Origin: Acanthosepion esculentum
Lineage: Eukaryota; Mollusca; Cephalopoda; Sepiida; Sepiidae
DNA length: 64,000 bases
Direction: 5' to 3'
NCBI GenBank assembly: GCA_964036315.1
Contig: OZ038485.1
Location: 98,776,727-98,840,726 of the forward strand
Notes under the pieces: model-generated
What the model saw: the letters and a program-made list of their open reading frames with translations, nothing else
What the model was told of the DNA's origin: nothing
Database searches by the model: none
Program-made: the position numbers and the translations under genes
Shown: one piece after another, positions 29,670 through 39,002 of the stretch
How positions within the stretch are numbered: the first letter of the stretch is position 1
Layout: every line of letters starts with the position of its first letter

Positions 29670-29960
29670 GAGAGGCCGCGATGGGTCGACGTCGTCGTCC
29701 CTGAGTGCCGTCACGTGCGTGGGCACCCGCAGGCGACCATTACGGGTCGCGGCACTACAAAACCGACGAGAAAGGCCGACGAGAAGGGCAGACGAGAAAG
29801 GACGACGAGAAAGACAGAAGGAAGAGGACAGGCGGAAGAGGCCAGGCGGATGAGGCACAGAGTGGTTGGCTGGCCTGCCGTCAAGTGCAGTCGAGCTGGA
29901 GAGAGAGGTCGAAGATTGGGAGTGACGTCAGAGGTTGGAACCAGGCTCCCGCTTACATAT
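29670..29960. repeat. GC-rich imperfect repeat, GACGAGAAAGG-type
   Basis: CCGACGAGAAAGGC, AGACGAGAAAGGA, CGACGAGAAAGAC, GAGGACAGGCGGAAGAGG, CCAGGCGG form an imperfect 12-21-bp repeat in an otherwise GC-rich block that stands out from the AT-rich surroundings. Several overlapping open frames on both strands reflect the composition; none has a domain. Confidence 0.6.
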
Positions 29961-30550
29961 TTTGTTGATATACGCATGAAGAAGCGAATTACTCCTCCAA
30001 CGTCTAAGACTACTACTGCTACTATTATTACTACTGGAAACGGAAACGTCGAACAAGCTACAATAATCAAGAGTCGCATATCGTTCTCAGACCAATTCAC
30101 AAGCTAATCAAAACCCACTCTCTCTGTCTAGTATCCAGTGTATGAGTTTTTACGTCAATTATTTTCATTTCTGTAACGCGTTTCTTTGCTATACTATTTT
30201 TTTCTGCTATATAAAAGACATTAACAATTCAAACATTGGATAGTTGTTTGTCCGGCTGTCTGCAGATACATATTTTTCTTTTGGTGCATTCTAAATTTCT
30301 TAGCACAGATTCTCCAGCCGTGTCTACATCTTCAGTCGGCCGTGAATGGATGAACATCACTTCTGCTTTCTGGATCAAACCAAACACAACGTGGACAGGA
30401 AGCAGGATTAAACCAGTGGACCGGTCGAATGATCTACGGATGCTCAGGGGACCTACGGTCACTCCATTAAGTTCGGTTAAGACCGAGTAGACACCTCAAC
30501 CCAGAGAGTAAGATGTCGGAGGTTGAGTGGCTGGGGCGAAAGTGGTTAGA

Positions 30551-30745
30551 ATTCATGACTTGGGTATTTCGATTAAGTTATCTATATAATTATTTTAAAA
30601 CTATTTTACAATCATTTTCCAAATTATGTTTTATTCTTGACTTAGGTATTTCGATTACGGTACCTACCTATTTATTTTAAAATTATTTTACAATCTTTTT
30701 CAAATTATTTTTCATTCTTGACTTGGGTATTTCGATTATGTTGCC
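30551..30745 (+). repeat. 82-bp tandem repeat, about 2.4 units
   Basis: GACTTGGGTATTTCGATTA starts at 30,557, 30,639 (GACTTAGG variant) and 30,720. The intervening sequence (ATTATTTTAAAA, TTTTACAATC, TTTTCAAATTAT) is repeated too. It begins directly at the putative LTR edge. Confidence 0.88.
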
Positions 30746-31555
30746 TGTTTCCCGGATTCGTCACTTGAGGTGGAATCTTTTCAGCGAATGTCTTAAGTTG
30801 GTCTCAGAAATAATTTGATACAGATATAATCATTTATAAAAAAATTTCTGCAATGTATAACTATGCCCTCCCCCCCAAAAAAAGGTTCTGCTAAAAGGAT
30901 CGTTATTGCCTTGACACTGCTATTATTGTGTCCATTTTTGACTTTCTTCGGATTTGTTTTACGTTTTAAAAAGCGATGATTATAATCTTAATAAAAACCA
31001 AACATATAAAAGTTGATTTATACATTTTCTTTGGCCCTGGCGGTGGTGGAGAAGCGCCAATGTGCCTAAGCGGGCGTCTGCAACAGGGATTATCTAGCAG
31101 TCCTAGTCGACTCCAGGGTCTTCCTAGATTTGAAATTAAATTTATTAAAACTAAACAATAACGAACATAGTAACAAAACGAACTTTTTGGGTAACCCTAT
31201 GTTAAATTGTGTAAAAAAAAATTACTTGTCGTTTTCACAGCATTGCAAAAGTGCAATGTATGTAAACAGTTGCGTCTGGTATATTTACAGTCGACACTTT
31301 CACTATTTTTCTTTCGCAATCTGCAGTTGCTTACTTCCTGTTCTCATGCTTTGAAACAATATTAAACATTTTCACACTTATGCTTAAAAAGTAAACATTA
31401 CAGACATCTCACATTTTGCCCTGCTGGGGTTGGTAAAGGGTCAAAAGGGTGAAAAAAAAGTTACGACATTTTGACTATAAAATTTACGATAAAAAATATC
31501 AATCAATCAAGGCCTACCGCAGTCGTTGTCATAGCTATTGTAAACTCCTGGTGGC
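30746..31555. other. Unassigned sequence
   Basis: Nothing recognisable. A C-run/A-run (CCCTCCCCCCCAAAAAAAGG) lies at about 30,866. Confidence 0.4.
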
Positions 31556-31559
31556 TTAC

Positions 31560-31615
31560 AGTCGCTCCATCAGTTTCTTTTCTCGCACTTCTAACCTGTG
31601 GGACTCCCTATCGAT
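31560..31615 (+). pseudogene. LINE L-A tiny fragment
   Basis: SFSRTSNLWDSLS resembles the family block (SRTSRLWDSP) seen in the larger minus-strand copy next door. Very short, so weak. Confidence 0.35.
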
Positions 31616-31621
31616 ATAATA

Positions 31622-31788
31622 CAAGTATTACTAATTAACCCACAGTTGGGGGAGAAGAAGTAGATTTGTACCTTTCCCAAGGGTATTTGTGCTTAAGTGA
31701 ATATAACGAACCCGACTAGAATTGGAACTCGCCTCTCCGATTAACAATTCCGAGACATAATCCGTTACACCACCCGCACATGCAGGCT
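31622..31788 (-). mobile_element. SINE S2, partial
   Basis: The minus strand shows head sequence with B-box-like GAGTTCCAATTC, AAGCACAAATACCCTTGGGA and CTTCTCCCCCAACTGTGGGT. It matches 35,540-35,705. The 3' tail seen at 35.4 kb is missing here. It abuts an L-A LINE copy. Confidence 0.72.
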
Positions 31789-32355
31789 TACAGCATTTGG
31801 TAAAACAGGAAAAGGGGGGAGTCCCACAGGCGACTGGTGCGAGACATGAAGCTATTGAAGTAGAAGAGACGTCTACATTTAACAGTTTCGACGGTGAAAG
31901 GGTGTGAGCGAGATGCCAGCCTAGTTGAGCGCTTAAATTCATGAAGTCTGGGAATCTGCGAGAGCATCTCATCGGAGCAGTTACCATGAAAGTATTTGTA
32001 AAAGACAGAGAGAGGCGACGGCACGTCTGTGAGAAAGCGACTGCAGACGAGATGCCAGATCAGGGCCAATTACATTGCATATCCGTTTCTGGATCCCATC
32101 AAGAACCTTGAGACAAACAGAAGGGGCACCGGACCGTATATGGCAGCAATACTCCATGCAAGGGCAAATGGTTGATTTTTAGATTTGAAGAACCGACTCC
32201 GGCGAGAAAAATTTCCTGGCGCGGGACAGGGAGCAAATCTTCTTGCGGTTGGCGAAGCTATTGATTCAATGTATTTGTACCATCTCAGGTCAGCAGTCAA
32301 TGTGAGGCCGAGTAGTCGCAAAGAGGAACACTCGAGAAGTTGAGCGTCAGACATT
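31789..32355 (-). pseudogene. LINE L-A reverse transcriptase C-terminal region, longest copy
   Basis: The minus strand reads CSSLRLLGLTLTADLRWYKY, IESIASPTARRF and then, in shifted frames, LSVFYKYFHGNCSDEMLSQI, FKRSTRLASRSHPFTVETVK and SRTSRLWDSP. This is the thumb-to-C-terminus part of a LINE ORF2. At least one frameshift separates the two halves (near 32,070), and there is a gap where the YCC block seen at 19.9 and 58.5 kb should be. Both LINE ends are missing. Confidence 0.8.
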
Positions 32356-32515
32356 CTAATGGGGGAATGTCGGTACTCGTGTATGGCAGAGAAGACTGGA
32401 CAATATCACAGAATAAGAAGAGACTTGAGGCAACAGAAATGTGTTTCTACAGAAAGATGCTGAGAATGCTTTGGACTGAACATGCGGACAATGATGAATT
32501 TTTAGCGACTGATTG
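32355..32515 (+). pseudogene. LINE L-B fragment
   Basis: GACTGGACAATATCACAGAA (the 'WTISQ' site), GGCAACAGAAATGTG-type, AGAAAGATGCTGAGAATGCT and TTGGACTGAACATG match 14.88-15.00 kb. As there, the TISSQM site is single-copy. Confidence 0.68.
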
Positions 32516-32519
32516 ATTT

Positions 32520-32705
32520 GTTTCTGTGGCTTATCAACCTACTGCGGGTTATTTAAAGCCAGAAAATATTTTTAGATTGTGAGAATTTATCTTTTGAGAT
32601 AATAATTATTTACTGATACAAGGATTACTAATTAACCCATAGCTGGGAGAGAAGAGATGGATCCATATCTTTCTCAATGGTGTTTGCGCAATAAATATTG
32701 ATCCA
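32520..32705 (-). mobile_element. SINE S2, 5'-truncated, with 3' tail
   Basis: On the plus strand the tail CTGCGGGTTATTTAAAGCCA comes first, then GATAATAATTATTT, then TTAACCCATAGCTGGGAG. The same order occurs at 35.42-35.56 kb. The tRNA head is missing. Confidence 0.7.
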
Positions 32706-32793
32706 TTCTTTGCCTTTTTAGCCAGTTTTAACCTGGAGATCCGTTTAGGTGAAACCTAGGTAGGTTTGCCTGGTTCCTTAGTAATGTTTTAGT

Positions 32794-32808
32794 TTATATA
32801 TATATATG

Positions 32809-32843
<35 letters not shown>
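32794..32843. repeat. (TA)n microsatellite
   Basis: TA repeat with one GTTTATT interruption. Confidence 0.95.
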
Positions 32844-32847
<4 letters not shown>

Positions 32848-33350
32848 TTTGTAGTGCGTATTCAATTTATAAAATAAAATAACCTGATCCTAAGTGCGAA
32901 ATTCCTGATAATAATTGTGACAATACTATTATTATTGAACAATTTAGTTCATGCCACTTTTCTCCAGGACAAGAACGCACATTTTTCAAATTTAAAAAAA
33001 TTCAACCTCAGCGTTGTGTCTGCAGCGCTCCAAAATTATTCTTACATTTAACAATATCTCATTACAAAAAAAGCACTCTTTCGGACCACAATATCTTTCG
33101 ATGTCGCATTACTATTCGGAGTTTAACAAAAACACACTAATATGTTTACCTGATGATGATCGCTCGAAGCGATTGAAAGTCGGCTCGTACAAAAAAATAA
33201 GACCAGATAAGCCCGGAATTTATGAACAAGGATCACACCATTCATTAACAGATTCGAAGTTGGTTGTAATTTATTATTAAATATTGTTTGTGAGAGTGAT
33301 TCTCGCCATATAACTAGCTTCAGTATTTGTTTTTCGTTTGAATGACTTAC
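32844..33350. other. Unassigned sequence
   Basis: One 88-codon frame (33,014-33,280) has no recognisable domain. CCTGATGATGATCGCTCGAA at about 33,150 resembles the short 'CTGATGAT' blocks often seen in dispersed repeats, but I cannot assign it. Confidence 0.35.
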
Positions 33351-33351
33351 G

Positions 33352-33352
<1 letters not shown>

Positions 33353-33427
<75 letters not shown>
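33353..33427. repeat. (TA)n(TG)n microsatellite
   Basis: About 48 bp of TA followed by about 27 bp of TG. Confidence 0.97.
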
Positions 33428-33812
33428 ATTCGGATATTACATCGAAAACGTGTCCAAATCGCTACACAACTGTAGTCGTGTTTCGTTACATATCAGTGCA
33501 TCTCATCAAGCCATTGAACGATTTATTTAGATTTAAAAGCAAAATACAACCTCTTTTCACGGAAAAAATGGGTGGTTTATAAGGTTTGTGGGCTATACTC
33601 GGATCAACCAATCGAATATGACCGACGTTAAATTGAAACTAAGCGAAGAAATAAAAAAATTAAGAAATTATTTTTCATAAATGGATCATGACCCGTAGAT
33701 TCGACATATTTTCGCCAGCAATTTACAATCACCTGATGAGATGCATAGATACGCATCGAAACACGACTGCAACTGTGCAGCGATTTTGACATGTTCTCCA
33801 TGTAATATCCTA
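33428..33812. repeat. Inverted repeat of a dispersed element, arms about 90 bp
   Basis: The left arm (33,428-33,522) holds GGATATTACATCGAAAACGT, GTAGTCGTGTTTCG and GCATCTCATCA. The right arm (33,722-33,812) is the reverse complement with CGAAACACGACTGCAACTGT and GACATGTTCTCCATGTAATA. Identity is about 75-80 percent by eye; the spacer is 200 bp. Two copies of one repeat in opposite orientation is the simplest reading. Confidence 0.75.
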
Positions 33813-33897
33813 AAATGAATAATACTGTTCTACTTTGTATTGAGCCCACTTTTAAATTAAATGTTACAAACGTTGGAATTGTACTCTATTCGTTTTC

Positions 33898-33903
<6 letters not shown>

Positions 33904-33943
<40 letters not shown>

Positions 33944-33950
33944 GATACAG

Positions 33951-34031
<81 letters not shown>

Positions 34032-34036
34032 GATAC

Positions 34037-34075
<39 letters not shown>

Positions 34076-34080
34076 GATAC

Positions 34081-34117
<37 letters not shown>

Positions 34118-34128
34118 TACGCAGATAC

Positions 34129-34175
<47 letters not shown>

Positions 34176-34216
34176 GATACAGATATATATATATATATAT
34201 ATATATGCAGATACAG

Positions 34217-34247
<31 letters not shown>

Positions 34248-34248
34248 G

Positions 34249-34287
<39 letters not shown>

Positions 34288-34320
34288 GATATATATATAT
34301 ATATATATATGCAGATACAG

Positions 34321-34351
<31 letters not shown>

Positions 34352-34356
34352 GATAC

Positions 34357-34393
<37 letters not shown>

Positions 34394-34400
34394 GATACAG

Positions 34401-34435
<35 letters not shown>

Positions 34436-34548
34436 GATACAGATATATATATATATATATATATATGCAGATACAGATATATATATATATATATATATAT
34501 GCAGATACAGATATATATATATATATATACATATATATGCAGTAACAG

Positions 34549-34579
<31 letters not shown>

Positions 34580-34650
34580 GATACAGATATATATATATAT
34601 ATATATATGCAGATACAGATATATATATATATATATATATGCAGATACAG

Positions 34651-34681
<31 letters not shown>

Positions 34682-34752
34682 TATATATATATATATACAT
34701 ATATATGCAGATACAGATATATATATATATATGCAGATACAGATACAGATAC

Positions 34753-34851
<99 letters not shown>

Positions 34852-34872
34852 TACAGATACAGATACAGATAC
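33904..34872. repeat. Complex (TA)n / GCAGATACAG array, about 970 bp
   Basis: Runs of TA, 16-50 bp long, are separated by the spacer ATGCAGATACAGAT about twenty times, ending in five direct GATACA units. One spacer reads GCAGTAACAG. The unit length varies, which points to slippage within the TA runs and duplication of whole units. Open frames of 300-380 codons on both strands (Tyr/Ile repeats) are artefacts. Confidence 0.95.
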
Positions 34873-35335
34873 TTCTTTTTCCCATCAGTTTTCGATTCTG
34901 AGTACAGTACCACCGGGTTCAAGCGAGTGCGACTATCTGGTTTCCTTATCTCGGCATGACTGACAGGTCACGTTTGACCTTTGAACTGCAGACTCAACAA
35001 TTTGAGTGGGAAAATTTAAGAAACTTACACATGGTCGAGTGTTTTTTTTCGGCGGTGGGTGGAGGGAGCGTCATTGGCGTTGGTATATTTTAAATCATTC
35101 CATCTCTATCCATTGGAATAGGATGCTTCTTTTTTTTGTTTTTTGTTTGTTTGTTTTTTGGGGGGCGGGTCCGCTGTGACTCCAAAGGAAAGATGTTCAT
35201 CTTATTTTCTTTCATTCCAGTTTAGTCTTTGTAAAGATGACGATTTGTTTATCAAATGGGAAATGTCTTTTTCCAAGATTTGAATAAGCTGAGTAATGGT
35301 ATTTATAAAAATTAAAATTGATAAAAATAAAATAC
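34873..35335. other. Unassigned sequence
   Basis: T/G-rich (TTTTTTTGTTTTTTGTTTGT at about 35,131). No gene or known repeat. Confidence 0.4.
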
Positions 35336-35348
35336 ATTTGTTGTTGTT

Positions 35349-35349
<1 letters not shown>

Positions 35350-35405
<56 letters not shown>
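35350..35405. repeat. (TAA)n microsatellite
   Basis: About 55 bp of TAA, adjoining the 3' tail of the S2 SINE on its right; probably that retroposon's tail. Confidence 0.95.
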
Positions 35406-35705
35406 TTTGATTGATTGATTCATTTTTTACGGTTTGTCAAACCTTTGAAGGTTATTTAAAGCCAGAAAACATTTTTAAATTGTAAGCATCTCTTTTAGAT
35501 AATAATGATTTTAGTGACACAAGGTTTACTAATTAACCCACAACTGGTTGGGAGAAGTGGAGTCATGCCTTTCCCAAAGGTATTTTCGCGTAAATAAATA
35601 TAATAATATAATATAACGAACCAAACGGAAATTGAAACTCGGCTCTCCGATTAACAATTCCGAATAATTATCCATTACACCGCTCGCACATCAAAGCTTA
35701 CAGCA
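35406..35705 (-). mobile_element. SINE S2, near-complete with 3' tail
   Basis: Read on the minus strand: tRNA-like head (GTGTAATGGATAATTATTCG), B-box-like GAGTTTCAATTTCC, AATACCTTTGGGAAAGGCAT, AACCAGTTGTGGGTTAATTA, then GGCTTTAAATAACCTTCAAA and GGTTTGACAAACCGTAAAAA, ending at the (TAA)n tract. The tail resembles the 3' end of LINE L-A (GGCATTAAATAACCCATTGA ... CCGTAAAACAAA). Confidence 0.8.
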
Positions 35706-35814
35706 CCAAGCATTCCCAAGCGGTCACCCATCAAAGAACTGACCATCCGCGACGTTGCTTAACATCGGTGATCACATGGGAAATGGCGGTTGAATGTGAT
35801 GTGACTTTTGGCTC

Positions 35815-35836
35815 AATAATAATAATAATAATAATA

Positions 35837-35913
<77 letters not shown>

Positions 35914-35936
35914 AAGAAGAAGAAGAAGAAGAAGCA
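35815..35936. repeat. (AAT)n(AAG)n compound microsatellite
   Basis: About 68 bp of AAT followed by about 53 bp of AAG. Confidence 0.97.
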
Positions 35937-35985
35937 GGAGCAGGGGTAATTTTTATATCAGAGGTAGATTTCTGGCGACAATTAC

Positions 35986-36273
35986 TGTTGAGTCTTGACT
36001 CATTGTTGAATCTCGACTAATGCATGGAATAATAATGCAACACAAAATGTACTTGGAACAAGAATGTATTATAACAAGAAAGTGTACACAATATTTACAT
36101 ATAGTATTTCTGTATATTTCTGGGAAGACGTTCCTGGAGAATGTGTTGACTAAGTCCCAGTCGGGCAGAGTCTCTAGCTGGATCTCTGTATTCGCTTCCC
36201 TGTCTTCCGGTACCAACCATTATTTATATAGTCGGTAGTCACCTATGCAGATTAGGTGGATCCTACCACAACA
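35986..36273 (-). repeat. 3' LTR of the Mag-like element
   Basis: 288 bp, starts TGTTGAGTCTTGACTC and ends CCTACCACAACA on the plus strand. It differs from the other LTR at three bases (TTGGAAC/TTAGAAC and GCTTCCC/GCTCTCC). A TATA-like TTATATA is present on both strands near 36,222. A 70-80-codon frame inside it is not a gene. Confidence 0.97.
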
Positions 36274-36341
36274 CCCCCCTCCCAAGCCTTGGAATCCTTT
36301 TTGGATTTCAACTGGCTTCCTATATGGGATGATGATTCTGG

Positions 36342-36740
36342 TTATTTCTTTGTAGATCCCCTTTGCATACTTCCTGTCAATCTGCTTAATTTTAATATTT
36401 TTTTTCCATGCCTATCAAGTTCTTCGTTAACTTTCTCTACACTTGCGAAAAGCACGTTACGTTTCTTTTTAAAAATAGGCATAGTATTTTCCTTTAATTC
36501 AAATTTAGCTTCAAACTTGTTACATCTTCCAAGACCAAGTGTGAAGGTTTCCGGAAACTTTTTCTTTAATTCCTCTTTAATGTCCTGTCTTGTTTGCGTA
36601 TTACTTTCTACTTTTCTACAGAATGAGTTTAACGGTTTATCCCACAATTCGAATGTTTCAATAAAATCTGTACCCAACAAGTTTTCTCCATTTCTCAGAA
36701 TGAAAACTTTCATTTTTTTAACGATCCCGTTCAATTTCAT
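36342..36740 (-). pseudogene. Protease C-terminus and start of reverse transcriptase, truncated
   Basis: The 132-codon frame contains NLLGTDFIETFELWDKPLNS (end of the protease fold, LLG-type). It continues through FPETFTLGLGRCNKFEAKFE to a Pro/Lys stretch typical of the RT N-terminal linker (PIFKKKRNVLFASVEKVNEE). After about 20 more residues it ends (GSTKK); all RT motifs A-E, RNase H and integrase are gone. The 3' remainder before the polypurine tract is only about 70 bp. Confidence 0.75.
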
Positions 36741-36765
36741 GGGAAGTACAACCTCGCCTTCGAAG

Positions 36766-37150
36766 TTAATTTCCTTTCCTTTTCGTTGACTTCATTATTG
36801 TAGGCCTTTTTAAAATTTTCCATGTTTTATCGTTCATTATTGTTAAATCTGACCCCGAATCGAGTTGAAATTTAATATTCTTTTTGAATATCTCAGTCGT
36901 CACATATTTCCTCAAATCTCTATCTGATTTGATATTCGAATTTGTTTGTCTAATTCGACTCTTGAATTTTTTCGTTTTACAACACGATCCTTTGTGACCA
37001 TTCTTTTGGCACACGAAACATTTCTTATTTCTATATGGGCAATTTATCTCCCAGTGTCTTTCGTTACAACGTCTGCAATTATATGGTGGAACCTTTTTTC
37101 CATCCTCGTTCTTTTTATTTTCTTGTCTATTTTTAAAATACGCCGAATTT
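36766..37150 (-). pseudogene. Nucleocapsid zinc knuckles and aspartic protease of the Mag-like element
   Basis: On the minus strand: CRRCNERHWEINC (variant CX2CX3HX4C) and CFVCQKNGHKGSCC (CX2CX4HX4C), then a linker and KFQLDSGSDLTIM, the retropepsin active site (DSG at about 36,861). The frame stops at 36,766 (KSTKRKGN) and the protein continues in the next frame, so a frameshift lies near 36,770. Confidence 0.82.
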
Positions 37151-37981
37151 TTACTCCAATTTTTTGCTGATGGGTAATTTGACTGTTTTTTTTATTTTTT
37201 TAATATAAGCAATGCCAGCTTCTTCGATTTTTTGCGACTCTTTCTTTAAACTTACGGCCTGTTGACACTCCTCTGCTAATTTTTGCAGGGTAAGGCCTTG
37301 TTCAGATTCGAGTTTAGACAAAACTCTACGTCTTATTTCGGCACTCTTACTGGATACCAGTCCTTGAGCAAACATTAAACACTTGAATTCTTCAACCGTA
37401 ATCTCTGCCAATCTGAAATTGTCACAATGTCTATTCACTATAGATGCATATGTTAAGTAATCCTGATCGTCGGATTTAGAGACATTCATGCATAACCATC
37501 GCTTATGCCAAAGCGACATATTTGCTCCAAACAGCTCTTTTAGCAATTTCACTGTTTCCGAGAATTCCAATTCAGTTGTTTTTCTCGGTAGAATAAAATC
37601 TACAAATTTGCTATGTTCTGCTGTACCTAGCTTTCTTAGTAATAGACTGACTTTTCTTGAATTCGACCAGTTTTCACAGTCTGTGTAGAAAATATCTTCA
37701 TATCGTTTAAAGTACGCTTCAAACGTTTTTTCTTCGTCTGGCACATAGTTGAAAGTTTCCAGCGAATTAAATATGGTGTTATTAGAATATGAAGAATTTC
37801 TCTCATTTGCCTGATAGTTGTTTAATTTCTCCAGTGTTAACTTTTGAATTTCTAAAAGTCTTTCCTCTTGCCGTTCTTGATATTTTTGCAGCGCTATCTG
37901 TTGTTCTTGCTGTCTTTTGAATAATTCAGATATGACTTTGGATAGTTCCTCCATTTTTAGCTGATAGTGTTCATGCAACAA
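37151..37981 (-). CDS. gag: gag of the Mag-like LTR element
   Basis: 276 codons, open. Starts MLHEHYQLKMEELSKVISEL, followed by a Gln/Glu-rich coiled coil (residues about 15-55). Then come the retrotransposon-gag core: LLLRKLGTAEHSKFVDFILP, LKELFGANMSLWHKRWLCMN, DYLTYASIVNRHCDNFRLAE and FKCLMFAQGLVSSKSAEIRR, the pattern of Mag-type/BEL-like metazoan gags. The frame ends at 37,151; the zinc knuckles continue in another frame, so either a programmed shift or a mutation lies near 37,165. Would form the particle for element RNA. Confidence 0.85.
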   Translation of the reverse strand: MLHEHYQLKMEELSKVISELFKRQQEQQIALQKYQERQEERLLEIQKLTLEKLNNYQANERNSSYSNNTIFNSLETFNYVPDEEKTFEAYFKRYEDIFYTDCENWSNSRKVSLLLRKLGTAEHSKFVDFILPRKTTELEFSETVKLLKELFGANMSLWHKRWLCMNVSKSDDQDYLTYASIVNRHCDNFRLAEITVEEFKCLMFAQGLVSSKSAEIRRRVLSKLESEQGLTLQKLAEECQQAVSLKKESQKIEEAGIAYIKKIKKTVKLPISKKLE

Positions 37982-38599
37982 GGAATATACTTTTAATTTG
38001 TGTATCCACGAATATCATATAAGCTGACCAAAAAATCGAAACAACGTACGACTTTTTAAATTTTATGACTTGCTTTTACATTCACGCCCGTGCTAATCAA
38101 CTTTTTTTTTTATTTTGTTGCGAACAGAGACCGTCGGACTTTTTTTTTTCTCGTTTTCGACTTCCGCTCGCGTATTTCAATGACAACGTCTGATTTTCTT
38201 ATCAGAGGTAATTCGTCACTATATTGTTGAACAAATAAAAAAAAAAATTTTTAAAGTTCGTTACCTTTCAAAGTCGACACGGTGTATTTGTGCTCCTTTT
38301 AAATCCATGCATGTTTTTGTAGTCGGCCAATTTTTCTTTTTAGCGGGTATCTCGTTGTAGATAATTTTTTAATTCAAAATTACCGTTATTCGTTTACGAC
38401 ACCTTTCAATTTTTCCTAAGTGAACGTTCCTTTATGCTTAGTCGTCTTTTAACGAGTTCTACATATCCAGAAGTTCAGAATCCTTCGTCGTTACGTTAAC
38501 GTTGGACTTTGAATTAATAGTTTTTTTTTTCTTTCAGCCTGGGTTCTTCAATGACTTGTCCCAATTGTTGAAAACTCACTATTAATTCTTTCTTTTTTC
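37982..38599 (-). other. Untranslated leader of the Mag-like element
   Basis: About 620 bp between gag and the primer-site repeats, AT-rich, with no frame of note. Would hold packaging signals if active. Confidence 0.5.
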
Positions 38600-38722
38600 C
38601 GTATGGTTCGTTCTACTTCGTCGCCATTGTTGAAACTTGGCGTATGGTTCGTTCTACTTCGTCGCCATTGTTGAAACTTGGCGCATGGTTCGTTCTACTT
38701 CGTCGCCATTGTTGAGTCTTGA
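38600..38722 (-). repeat. Three 41-bp repeats spanning primer-binding site and LTR edge
   Basis: The unit ...ATGGTTCGTTCTACTTCGTC then GCCATTGTTGA(A/G) is present three times, at 38,600-38,640, 38,641-38,681 and 38,682-38,722. The last copy runs into the LTR itself. Read on the minus strand, each copy contains LTR-end-like TCAACAATGGCGACGAAGTA; TGGCGACGA would fit a primer-binding site for a serine-type tRNA, though it is matched from memory only. Confidence 0.9.
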
Positions 38723-38997
38723 CTCATTGTTGAATCTCGACTAATGCATGGAATAATAATGCAACACAAAATGTACTTAGAACAAGAATGTATTATAACA
38801 AGAAAGTGTACACAATATTTACATATAGTATTTCTGTATATTTCTGGGAAGACGTTCCTGGAGAATGTGTTGACTAAGTCCCAGTCGGGCAGAGTCTCTA
38901 GCTGGATCTCTGTATTCGCTCTCCTGTCTTCCGGTACCAACCATTATTTATATAGTCGGTAGTCACCTATGCAGATTAGGTGGATCCTACCACAACA
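38710..38997 (-). repeat. 5' LTR of the Mag-like element
   Basis: 288 bp, starts TGTTGAGTCTTGACTC at 38,710. Target duplication ATTAC follows at 38,998. Upstream on the element's internal side lies a tripled 41-bp repeat. Confidence 0.97.
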
Positions 38998-39002
38998 ATT
39001 AC

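Larger units (their letters stand above)
23175..30550 (+). mobile_element. Degenerate env-bearing Ty3/gypsy retroelement (errantivirus-like)
   Basis: Order of parts: possible LTR edge (23,175-23,221), gag with two CCHC knuckles, protease, a residue of the RT/RNase H region, integrase, env-like frame, and a second copy of the edge sequence at 30,504-30,550. Gene order and the env features are those of invertebrate env-containing gypsy elements. Every gene is broken by frameshifts or stops, and the reverse transcriptase catalytic core is deleted, so it cannot move by itself. It lies between repeats and has no visible role for the host. Confidence 0.8.
28962..30550 (+). other. Putative 3' LTR region of the gypsy element
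   Basis: A TGTTGCGAAC start follows a weak purine stretch (AAGGAG). A TATA-like TATATAAAAGACAT lies near 30,207, and the 47-base edge block ends the region at 30,550. If correct the LTR would be about 1.6 kb, long for the group, so an insertion inside it is likely. No full-length match exists at the 5' side, so the call is tentative. Confidence 0.4.
35986..38997 (-). mobile_element. Young LTR retrotransposon, Ty3/gypsy (Mag-like), internally deleted, 3012 bp
   Basis: Two 288-bp LTRs, TG...CA ends, and the 5-bp target duplication ATTAC on both sides (35,981-35,985 and 38,998-39,002). The LTRs differ at only three positions, so insertion is recent compared with everything else here. On the minus strand the element encodes gag, two zinc knuckles, an aspartic protease and the first residues of the RT linker, then passes directly to a polypurine tract (AGGGGGGT, plus strand ACCCCCCT at 36,273). 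RT, RNase H and integrase are absent, so it depends on a partner element. Confidence 0.95.

Noticed and set aside
29569..30107. Overlapping frames in the GC-rich block
   Set aside because: Several frames on both strands are open through short Arg/Gly/Glu-rich repeats; lies in the putative LTR region; no domain.
33014..33280. 88-codon frame as a small gene
   Set aside because: No motif, no conserved pattern, lies between LINE/SINE debris; unsupported.
33815..34963. Open frames up to 382 codons in the TA/GATACA array, on both strands
   Set aside because: Tyr-Ile and Ile-Tyr repeats produced by (TA)n reading; open in several frames at once, no start context or domain.
35953..36238. 70-90-codon frames repeated at 36.0 and 38.7 kb
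   Set aside because: They lie inside the two LTRs and are duplicated only because the LTRs are.
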